The notes beneath the pieces were generated by a model. The model saw only the letters and a program-made list of their open reading frames with translations. It was not told the DNA's origin and ran no database searches. This document shows positions 18,201 through 24,292 of a DNA stretch of 64,000 nucleotides, piece after piece. Each line of letters starts with the position of its first letter. Within the stretch, counting starts at the first letter, position 1. Made by a program: the position numbers and the translations under genes. The DNA comes from CATQHL01 sp965242895 (lineage in GTDB: Bacteria; Actinomycetota; Acidimicrobiia; Acidimicrobiales; CATQHL01). Location of the stretch: the NCBI GenBank assembly GCA_965242895.1, contig OZ251507.1, positions 1,612,001 to 1,676,000 on the forward strand, given 5' to 3'.

Positions 18201-19719
18201 GGTCCTTACCCTCGAATGGGTGGCGACGTTGTCGTCGCTGAAGAACAACGTTGAATACACCATAACAGTCTCAGCCCGCAACGCGGCCGGCGACGGCGCC
18301 GCCAGCAGCATTAAGAGTATGCCCTGCCCCGAGGGGCATCCGTACCTGAGCGGGCGGGGCGTATGCGGCCCGAAATGCGGTTTAGGCGAGGCATACGATG
18401 AGAGGAGAGGTGGCTGCCGCCCCACGGCGACGTTTTGCAGCGGAGACAAGAAACTAAACGAGGACCGCTACACTTCAGGCTACCTCATCAACGAACGTGA
18501 CGCTTCAGGCTACTGCCTCTATGAATGGCACACGACCCCGGCCGCCAACGGCATCACCTACTCCCCCCTAGTATGCGACGAAGTAAGAGAATTCAGCGCG
18601 GAAGCCAACGCTGATACTTACATTAACACCGAACTCTCCGGCAAAGACCTCACGCTCGGCGAGGCTATGTGCCCCCCAACGGGCCTCTTCCTAGCCCTCG
18701 GGGAAAGACGAGGCGAACACGACAGCACCACCGACTACTACTACCCCGAATGGGGCACCGAAGTCGAGATCGAAGACAAACACGATAAATTAGTCGTAAG
18801 AAGTTCAGCAGACTGCACCGGCCTCAGCGGCGTGATTCGGTTCCTGAGACTCAGTATTATTCCTAGTGTGTTGGTAGGTTGTCAAGCTCATGACTATTGC
18901 TATGATTTGATTCGAAGCGGGCTGCATCAAACAGTCTTGGAAGGCTTTGGCAATGGCTGCGATGAAGTATTAAAGCAGTTGTGGATTTCCCATTGCTGGA
19001 CATTAGATGGGCCGACAGAGTTTCTGTGTTTGGGCGGAGTTGCCAAATTAGGCACTGGTTTTATGGGACTGGTTGCTACTACGTCTCCTGAGGCTGGTGT
19101 GGTGTTGTTGCGTAATGTGAGGACGGGTAAGTGTTTAACTGCTCAGACGACGTCTAGGGCAACCGATGAGCGGATTGTTCAGGAACGCTGCGGCTATGAC
19201 AGCAGTCATAAGCCTAACAATACGAAGCAGTGGTTCCATGTGTTACAGTCTGAGCCTTTCCCCCGTAGCAAGTCGGAGCCTGCTTCGAGCGTGCCTGGGG
19301 CTGGATATTTTTATATTATCCCAGCTAATATCATCGCAGGCGACCAGAATTCTTGGAAGAAGACTTTGAACAGCACTGAGGGTGAGGTTAAGGATGAGCA
19401 GTGCTTGTACGTGCATAGTGCTGCAGGCGGCGCCTCGGGTGGGGAGGTCCGCCGGGGGGACTGCATGGTCCCCGAGGGTGGTAAGTTGCGCCGTGATGAG
19501 TCGCGCGTGTTCCGTTTGGTGAGCACTTACAGCCCGGATGAATATAGAATCAAGTCGTTCGGCGTCGGGGGCGTCGGGTGCTGGCAGCCGGTGGATGGAG
19601 TGTCGCCTGAGGCGACAGCCGCTGACGGAGTGTTCATCGAGAACGCTGCGAAATGCGGCTGGTATATACAGCGTTGGCGTTTCGAGCCCGTGGATCCCAC
19701 TGTGCAGCTAGGAAACTAA
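12232..19719 (+). CDS. Giant FN3 protein B: ten FN3 modules, unknown insert domain, PLA2-like domain, ricin-type lectin
   Basis: Complete 2495-aa protein. GTG start at 12232; an in-frame ATG at 12466 begins the hydrophobic segment directly. The 78-residue extension is kept in frame in giant C, differing by an in-frame deletion, so it is probably coding. Order: signal/anchor 79-105; FN3 modules 1-2; Cys-containing insert 507-735 that I do not recognise; FN3 modules 3-10. Thr-rich ACN-coded linkers lie at about 305, 490, 880 and 1290, and CPxG...C pairs close most modules. A Cys-rich connector follows, then CQAHDYCYD (C2217, H2220, D2221), the phospholipase A2 signature, then a beta-trefoil at about 2288-2495 (GKCLTAQ, QWFHVL, RWRFEPVD). 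Likely an exported, glycan-binding phospholipase-type effector. Followed after 34 bp by L4. Activity is inferred from motifs. Confidence 0.88.
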   Translation: MNTGADPVGESPRLDGARNSAAAGVSAAAGDGRDDSVVPGSWCDPGPPRSEGSDVSEGAGVFGATSASEDASVLGRLRMRAWSICLIVVAIFSVALPSLSADEAAAAGGDEGVASSLDVSPSADSADGGSGLVSSSVAPPLAALVPSTTTTSTTAVSTTTAVACPVGRVHSVAAGRCVGVPASPGSVLVSSSPGALVVRWFQVVPSPSEEPVASFVLRRRLSGSSGAWTESSVAWSEGEDLDSALVSIKVFSSTVSGLVNGSLYEVGVAARNAAGRSSFVSDSGAPCPAGQYWSASACTAVPATTTTTAAVTTTTVAATTTSSMILFSEWDLIYGAATSTTAAPPVCASPLVLSRALGVCVGRPEASGGISAVGGDGLVTLYWLPPASDGGSPVLGFVLRSRAGSGSWVSVPLGMSEVREVRLFGVRGFAYSYTFGGLSNGSQYTFGVSLINEAGSSAEVTATARPCPAGQRDTGAACATTIPTTTTTTTASTSTTTTTAATTTTVPGGYAVSGVSGLLGHYVSVVDYRGEFVKDCLPPNQGSCSQRDPYLFYNSSGVVEPFSATRSDVSGDPGVSVCSWLDSAGASSSVSELHGHWVELSFYVDTSTVGSCPDAVRLFGGKQFQFTARKADGAEVSVVSRCRQVTLDVSPPLGGRRVQCFFFPAAGTPTAGFTGGVGGAPAEAADTPAGGTAGFASVFSAAWQRFTEAGFPRGFVDYITVNSHPTPGTLAAAPARTTAALLPYCVPTKTYSVALGRCISKPSYPRSVSALSGDGAVTLYWLEPASDGNAPLVGYNIHWRAEGAEGWAIRELPLAQVKSIPVTVLTEPVYVYTLTGLTNGEFYRVGVSAENEAGRSYDNRVTVLPCASGLRATPAGCQTPTTTSTTTTATTTTTTTTTTTQAPGAGGASGASGAGGASGAEDSPSSSSTSTTSTTLPACPGGSVRSSVLTRCVLTPAVPSIDRVVSGSGVLKVRWESGFLNVPLHAPLVESYKLRWRVSGTVGWSSPVVVPRSDGSLVLSGAESTGILVAPQWEHTLGGLANGSVYEVQLAAANAAGQSAWSGSTRGAPCAAGSAYSPSSNACAVVTAPGAPADVEVWRGNGYLLALWGEPASDGASEVTAYPLRWRRAGSVEWNNATEAFPKPGLDHDISGGYSGFSCEYSSPSGAECSSGSHWNLNWSELWLPRWALLTGLVNGADYEVEIAASNSAGSSSYISSTAAPCARSTRTVFNYHWNRQVRTTAEVGIPPYTGEWELRRGLQLKGVLFCAASPTTPTTTTTTIPTTTTTTTALSPPMTVSTTTTVLSPPMTVSTTTTTTTISSVVSRVCAVAGEEFDGYLGRCVGVPPAPVALRAAAGDSRVAVIWEDTLESPSSISGFTLRWREARSTAPWSRTTVAWEDSVQTRYAHGYSSLMYQEWARLHRSWVEEIEGLVNGRSYEFQVAALNAAGSSRYTAVSATPCPEGKTAQSNSSSSCVASGGAPGNLTVNIFDSGQQRTKPAGVDRNHYRPWYVSWSYWLPSSLPPDPIIGFKFQWRPEGSTSWNTATVYDNHSDHVYWMITPVGDRNLLTWSVAGDHDFVHQLTATRRAAASAAGKQVEFRVAALFPDPNTATYDYSSTNISDYDSSSHHSRKKRPSYDLGGEQSRALTAGSASEHISAAVARCEVGESYSPSLRRCASAPNAPSLTTSSAGDGSITITWARPAADGGAPVGEYEIHWRRTGTGDAWRTDLFSSGENVIASPYQAGWHYMINGLTNAVPYDVRIAAVNTTGSSPWASVSLVPCPQGLTYVAERGSCLSVSPPGAPLKVRVRSGSAAGEVRLRWEAPYDGGLPITKYIITWGLTDSPQSGRGSKELTSSTPSNLEGIPPFSLSWNTVLEDLTNDKEYTFEVSAVNLEGEGRASIAAGTPCLIADSDEGHHCDLPGAPTELRAASLPGELEVTWALPLRNRGESIDDGGASITHFIVTWKETTSSSVPSTTIVNYNAKRQGIPPVLTLEWVATLSSLKNNVEYTITVSARNAAGDGAASSIKSMPCPEGHPYLSGRGVCGPKCGLGEAYDERRGGCRPTATFCSGDKKLNEDRYTSGYLINERDASGYCLYEWHTTPAANGITYSPLVCDEVREFSAEANADTYINTELSGKDLTLGEAMCPPTGLFLALGERRGEHDSTTDYYYPEWGTEVEIEDKHDKLVVRSSADCTGLSGVIRFLRLSIIPSVLVGCQAHDYCYDLIRSGLHQTVLEGFGNGCDEVLKQLWISHCWTLDGPTEFLCLGGVAKLGTGFMGLVATTSPEAGVVLLRNVRTGKCLTAQTTSRATDERIVQERCGYDSSHKPNNTKQWFHVLQSEPFPRSKSEPASSVPGAGYFYIIPANIIAGDQNSWKKTLNSTEGEVKDEQCLYVHSAAGGASGGEVRRGDCMVPEGGKLRRDESRVFRLVSTYSPDEYRIKSFGVGGVGCWQPVDGVSPEATAADGVFIENAAKCGWYIQRWRFEPVDPTVQLGN

Positions 19720-19753
19720 GGACAGTCGAGCCGTTAAGGAGAAAGGATTAATT

Positions 19754-21025
19754 ATGTTTTCTAGGAGAATAGCTGGGTACTGCCGCCGTGTGCTGGTGGT
19801 GGTGCTCGTTTCGGTCCTGTTGGTGTCTGCTTGTTCACCCGCCTCCGAAGAGGAGGAGGGGGGCGGAGGGTCGCCTGATGTTACTAGGGCGCTTCCTGGT
19901 TCGCCAGTCTCCTCGCCTTCGTCGCAGCGGGCGTTAGATGTCCTAGAAGAAGTGTTCACTGGAGAGGAGTTAGAGGATTTGCAAGAGGTGGTCACTGAGG
20001 AAGAGTTGATGGATCTGGCGGGGCAGTTCAGCGGGGAGGAGTTAGTGGAGTTGTTGGGGCCGGAGAGCGCTGAAGCGGCGGCTTCGGAATTCTTGACCGA
20101 GGTTATTAAGAGATCGTTGGAGGATTTTGCTGAGGATGATGAGAGTATTTCTGATGAGGAGTTGCGGGCTTGGGCGTTCTTGGGTAGGGCTGTTTTGGGG
20201 AGTGATCCTTTGGGGATTGACGCGAATGACATCTCTACGCCTGTCGGGGCGTTTTGTTGGGTAGCGTTGCGCCTGCGGTGGGTTATGCCTTCCAAGAGCA
20301 CGGTTGATGCTTGGTGGTTCGAAGGTCCTCCTGACATGGATTGGTGGTATATAGATAGTTTCTATTTGTGGGAGATTGAGAGGGTAGTTGCTGCTCGGGG
20401 GGTGGAGTTGGGGTGGGAGACTGGTGCTACTGGTTATAATCGTTCGCTTAGACGGTTCTTGCTGCAGGCCACTGCTCCTGAGATTAGGGATGTTGTTTTC
20501 TCTGAAGGTTTGCCGCCTGCGCTCAGGCCCACAGCGGAGAGTTTCTACGACTATTTTGACCTTTTGCTTGAATTACCGGTGTATCGTGCGAGGCCGAAGG
20601 TTGAAGAAACTTACGATTATCCGGCTCTCGCGGGTTTGAGCGGGGAGGGTATTCGAGGGTTGTGGCCGGAGATCCTTGAGACAAAGTTGAGTAGAGACGA
20701 CTACGAAGATTACCTAGAATTGATGCAGCTGTTGGAAGAAGATGAAGTTCGGGGGTTGCTTAACTCCGAGTGCTCCCAGCGCACACTTCAGGAAAGACTG
20801 GAACTAGCCTGCCCGCCTTGGGTAGAGGAGGCTTTTGAATCTTTCGCAGAAGCTTCGGATGTATTATCACGCACTATCATTCCGCTCTCGTTGTCGGACG
20901 TTATTTTCTTACCTTCATGTACTCTAGCGAGCGACTTCCCCCAGTACTGGGAAACCAATTCTGACTGCCTCTTTGGATGCCCCGGGGAAATATCTAGAGA
21001 AAGAAGTATTTTCGATGAACGATAG
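19754..21025 (+). CDS. Truncated lipoprotein L4 (no propeller)
   Basis: 423-aa member of the L family, starting MFSRRIAGYCRR after AAGGAGAAAGG, 34 bp downstream of giant B. Lipobox VSAC, acidic Ser/Gly linker, EELEDL/EELMDL helical repeats, then the middle domain (DPLGIDANDISTPVGAFCWV, NRSLRRFLLQ, FYDYFDLLLELPVYRARP, LLNSECSQ). It stops shortly after DCLFGCPGE, where full-length paralogues enter the RCC1-like repeats; the tail is SRERSIFDER. Directly after the stop lies a relic of the giant gene's ricin tail, so the propeller seems to have been lost by recombination. It remains a plausible functional lipoprotein because two further paralogues share the same truncation. Confidence 0.8.
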   Translation: MFSRRIAGYCRRVLVVVLVSVLLVSACSPASEEEEGGGGSPDVTRALPGSPVSSPSSQRALDVLEEVFTGEELEDLQEVVTEEELMDLAGQFSGEELVELLGPESAEAAASEFLTEVIKRSLEDFAEDDESISDEELRAWAFLGRAVLGSDPLGIDANDISTPVGAFCWVALRLRWVMPSKSTVDAWWFEGPPDMDWWYIDSFYLWEIERVVAARGVELGWETGATGYNRSLRRFLLQATAPEIRDVVFSEGLPPALRPTAESFYDYFDLLLELPVYRARPKVEETYDYPALAGLSGEGIRGLWPEILETKLSRDDYEDYLELMQLLEEDEVRGLLNSECSQRTLQERLELACPPWVEEAFESFAEASDVLSRTIIPLSLSDVIFLPSCTLASDFPQYWETNSDCLFGCPGEISRERSIFDER

Positions 21026-21158
21026 TCACTCGCTGCTTGCGGAGACCGCCGCGGACGGAATACTCACTGAGAACGCTGAGGATTGCGGAGCGAGTTCTGG
21101 ACATTTGCAGCTTTGCCACTTCGAGCCCGTGGATCCCACTGTGCTGCAACTAAACTAG
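21026..21158 (+). pseudogene. Relic of a giant-protein ricin-domain C-terminus after L4
   Basis: In another frame than L4 this encodes AADGILTENAEDCG ... FEPVDPT, matching the last residues of giants A and B (AADGV.IEN...CG...RWRFEPVDP), and ends at the equivalent stop. It is only the tail, with no start of its own. Confidence 0.8.
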
Positions 21159-21215
21159 GCAATCAAGAAGTATCAAGAAGAAGGTCAGATTATGATTAAG
21201 CAGGAAGGTCAGGTC

Positions 21216-22499
21216 ATGCTGTCTAGGAGAATAGCTGGGTGCTGCCGCCGTGTGCTGGTGGCAGTGCTCGTCTCGGTTTTGTTGGTGTCTGCTTGTTCAC
21301 CCGCCTCCGAAGAAGAGGAGAGAGGGGGAGGGTCGCCTGGTGCTACTAGGGCGCTTCCTGGTTCGCCAGTCTCCTCGCCTTCGTCGCAGCGGGCGTTAGA
21401 AGTTCTAGAAGCAGTGTTCACTGGGGAAGAATTAGGGGATTTGCAGGAGGTCTTCATCGAGGAAGAGTTGGTGGACCTGGCGGGGCAGTTCAGCGGGGAG
21501 GAGTTGGTGGAGTTGTTGGGGCCGGAGAGTTCTGAGGTGGCGGCTTCAGAATTCTTGACCGAGGATATTAAGAGATTGCTGGAGGGTTCTATTGGGGATG
21601 ATGAGAGTGTTTCTGATGAGGAGATGCGGGCTATGGCGTTCTTGGGTAGGGCTGCTTTGGGGAGTGATCCTTTGGGGATTGACGCGAATGACATCTCTAC
21701 GCCTGTCGGGGCGTTTTGCTGGGTAGCGTTGCGGCTGCGGTGGGTTATGCCCTCTAAGGACACGGTTGATGTGCGGTTAGGAGGTTCTCTTGATTTGGAG
21801 TGGTGGTATATGGATAGTTTCTTTTTTTGGGGGATTGAGATGATAGTTGCTGGTCGGGGGTTGGAGTTGGGGTGGGAGGCTGGTGCTACTGGTTATAATC
21901 GTTCGCTTAGAAGGTTCTTGCTGCAGGCCACTGATCCTGAGATTAGGGATGTTGTCTTCTCTGAGGGTTTGCCGACTGCGCTCAGGCCCACAGCGGAGAG
22001 TTTCTACGATTATTTTGACGCTTTGCTTGAATTACCGGTTTATCGTGTAAGGCCGAAGGTTGAGGAAATTGACGATTACCCGACTCTCGCGGGGTTAACT
22101 GGAGAGGACATTAGAGGGTTGTGGCCTGAGATCCTTGAGACAAAGTTAAGCAGAGACGACTACGAAGATTACCTAGAATTGATGCAGCTGTTGGAAGAAG
22201 ATGAAGTTCGGGGGCTGCTTAACTCCGAGTGCTCCCAGCGCACACTTCAGGAAAGAATCGAACGAGCCTGTCCGCCCTGGGTAGAGGAGGCTCTCGAGTC
22301 TTACGCAGAAAATTCGGATGTATTCTCGGGCCTTCTTATTCCGCTTTCGGCATCGGACGGTATTCTCTTACATTCATGTACTCTCGCGAGCGACTTTCCC
22401 CAGTACTGGGAGACCAATTCTGACTGCCTCTTCGGATGCCCCGGGGAAGTATCTAGAGAGAGAAGTATTTTCGATGACTTCCCTTTGCCTTCCAGCTAA
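21216..22499 (+). CDS. Truncated lipoprotein L5 (no propeller)
   Basis: 427 aa from the ATG at 21216 (an in-frame ATG at 21192 would add 8 residues; the leader has the doubled RBS/ATG). Signal peptide with lipobox VSAC. Same unknown domain as L4 (DPLGIDANDISTPVGAFCWV, RRFLLQATDPEIRDVVF, LLNSECSQRTLQERIERACPPW) and the same loss of the propeller. Its end reads CPGEVSRERSIFDDFPLPSS: an insertion relative to L4 changes the tail, and the L4-type ending recurs as untranslated sequence after the stop. Closely related to L4 and L6, so the three arose by tandem duplication of an already truncated unit. Function unknown. Confidence 0.8.
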   Translation: MLSRRIAGCCRRVLVAVLVSVLLVSACSPASEEEERGGGSPGATRALPGSPVSSPSSQRALEVLEAVFTGEELGDLQEVFIEEELVDLAGQFSGEELVELLGPESSEVAASEFLTEDIKRLLEGSIGDDESVSDEEMRAMAFLGRAALGSDPLGIDANDISTPVGAFCWVALRLRWVMPSKDTVDVRLGGSLDLEWWYMDSFFFWGIEMIVAGRGLELGWEAGATGYNRSLRRFLLQATDPEIRDVVFSEGLPTALRPTAESFYDYFDALLELPVYRVRPKVEEIDDYPTLAGLTGEDIRGLWPEILETKLSRDDYEDYLELMQLLEEDEVRGLLNSECSQRTLQERIERACPPWVEEALESYAENSDVFSGLLIPLSASDGILLHSCTLASDFPQYWETNSDCLFGCPGEVSRERSIFDDFPLPSS

Positions 22500-22685
22500 A
22501 CGAAAGAAGCGACCGTGGAAGTATCTAGAGAGAAGTATGTTCGATGAACGATAGCCCCCTCATTGCTTGCGGAGACGTCGCAGACGGTGCCCACTGAGAA
22601 GGCTGAGGATTGCGGAGCGAGTTCTGGGCATTTGCAGCTTTGTCATTTCGAGCCCGTGGATCCCACTGTGCTGCCACTAAACTAG
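22500..22685 (+). pseudogene. Duplicated L5 tail plus ricin-domain C-terminus relic
   Basis: 22515-22554 repeats the L4-type 3' end (TATCTAGAGAGAAGTATG, TTCGATGAACGATAG). 22562-22685 is a second relic of the ricin tail, ending in the same CGAGCCCGTGGATCCCACTG and stop as 21158. Internal changes break the frame. Confidence 0.75.
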
Positions 22686-22743
22686 GCAATCAAGAAGTAT
22701 CAAGAAAAAAGGTCAGATTATGATTAAGAAGGAAGGTCAGGTC

Positions 22744-24030
22744 ATGTTTTCTAGAAGAATAGCTGGGTGCGCCCGCCGTGTGCTGGTGGTGCTCGTTTCG
22801 GTTTTGTTGGTTTCTGCTTGTTCACCCGCCTCCGAAGAGGAGGAGGGGGACGGAGGGTCGCCTGGTGTTACTCGGGCGCTTCCTGGTTCGCCAGTTTCCT
22901 CTCCTTCGTCGCCGCAGGCGTTAGAAGTTCTAGAAGGAGTGTTTACTGGCGAGGAGTTGGAGGATTTGCAAGAAGTATTCACCGAGGAAGAGTTGGTGGA
23001 CCTGGCGGGGCAGTTCAGCGGGGGGGAGTTGGTGGAGTTGTTGGGGCTTGAGAGCTCTGAGGCGGCGGCTTCAGAATTTTTGACCGAGGATATTAAGAGA
23101 TTATTGGAGAATTTTGCTGAGGATGATGAGAGTGTTTCTGATGAGGAACTGCGGGCTGCGGCGTTCTTGAGTAGGGCTGTTCTGGGGAGTGATCCTTTGG
23201 GGATTGACGCGAATGACATCTCTACGCCTGTCGGGGCGTTTTGTTGGGTAGCGTTGCGCCTGCGGTGGGTCATGCCTTCCAAGAGAATGGCTGATGCTTG
23301 GTGGTTCGGAGGTTCTCCTGATATGGATTGGTGGTATATTGATAGTCTCTATTTGTGGGAGATTGAGAGGATAGTTGCCGGCCGGGGGGTGGAGTTGGAG
23401 TGGGAGACTGGTGCTACTGGTTATAATCGTTCGCTCAGACGGTTCTTGCTGCGGGCCACTGATCCTGAGATTAGGGATGTTGTTTTCTCTGAGGGTTTGC
23501 CGTCTGCGCTCAAGCGGACAGCGGAGAGTTTCTATGATTATTTTGACGCTTTGCTTGAATTACCGGTGTATCGTGCGAGGCCGAAGGTTGAAGAGATTTC
23601 CGGTTACCCGGCTCTCGCTGGATTGACTGGAGAGGACATTCGAGGGTTTTGGCCGGAGATCCTTGAGACAAAATTGAGCAGAGACGACTACGAAGATTAC
23701 CTAGAACTGTTGCAGCTGTTGGAAGAAGATGAGGTTCGGGGGCTGCTTAACTCCGAGTGCTCCCAGAGCACATTGCGGGAAAGGCTGGAACTAGTCTGCC
23801 CATCTTGGGTAGAGGAGGCTTTCGAGTCTTTATCAGAAAAAGCTTCGGATGTATTCTCAGGTCCTCTTATTCCGCTCTCGGTATCGGACGGTATTACCTT
23901 ATCTTCGTGTACTCTCGCGAGCGACTTCCCCCAGTACTGGGAGACTAATTCTGACTGCCTTTTCGGATGCCCCGGGGAAGCATCTAGAGAAAGAACTCTT
24001 CTCGATGACTTCCCTCCGCCTTCCAGCTAA
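22744..24030 (+). CDS. Truncated lipoprotein L6 (no propeller)
   Basis: 428 aa from the ATG at 22744 (alternative 22720), with the same doubled leader as L5. The signal peptide differs slightly (RRIAGCARRVLVVLVSVLLVSAC), lipobox VSAC. The middle domain is closest to L4/L5 (STPVGAFCWVALRLRWVMPS, NRSLRRFLLRATDPEI, NSECSQSTLRERLELVCPSW). It ends CPGEASRERTLLDDFPPPSS in place of a propeller. Downstream there are three partial copies of the tail motif, one more than after L5. Presumably surface-anchored; no recognised enzymatic motif. Confidence 0.8.
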   Translation: MFSRRIAGCARRVLVVLVSVLLVSACSPASEEEEGDGGSPGVTRALPGSPVSSPSSPQALEVLEGVFTGEELEDLQEVFTEEELVDLAGQFSGGELVELLGLESSEAAASEFLTEDIKRLLENFAEDDESVSDEELRAAAFLSRAVLGSDPLGIDANDISTPVGAFCWVALRLRWVMPSKRMADAWWFGGSPDMDWWYIDSLYLWEIERIVAGRGVELEWETGATGYNRSLRRFLLRATDPEIRDVVFSEGLPSALKRTAESFYDYFDALLELPVYRARPKVEEISGYPALAGLTGEDIRGFWPEILETKLSRDDYEDYLELLQLLEEDEVRGLLNSECSQSTLRERLELVCPSWVEEAFESLSEKASDVFSGPLIPLSVSDGITLSSCTLASDFPQYWETNSDCLFGCPGEASRERTLLDDFPPPSS

Positions 24031-24237
24031 ACGAAAGAAACGACCGGGGAAATATCTAGAGAAAAGGAAGTATCTAGAGAGAAGTATGTTCGATGAACGA
24101 TAGCCCACTCGCTGCTTGCGGAGACCGCCGCAGCCGGAGTGCCCACTGAGAATGCTTCGGATTTCTGAGTGAGTTCTGGGCATTTGCAGCTTTGTCATTT
24201 CGAGCCCGTGGATCCCACTGTGCTGCCACTAAACTAG
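24031..24237 (+). pseudogene. Triplicated L6 tail plus ricin-domain C-terminus relic
   Basis: 24050-24100 carries two further copies of the ATCTAGAGAGAAGTAT motif. 24106-24237 is the third relic of the giant gene's last 130 bp, with an early TGA, ending at the same CGAGCCCGTGGATCCCACTG signature. Confidence 0.7.
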
Positions 24238-24292
24238 GCAATCAAGAAGTATTAAGAAAAAAGGTCAGATTATGATTAAGGAAGGTCAGGTC

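Noticed and set aside
20973..21158. A small gene ending in FEPVDPT after L4
   Set aside because: It is the tail of the giant protein's ricin domain without its own start or body; treated as a relic.
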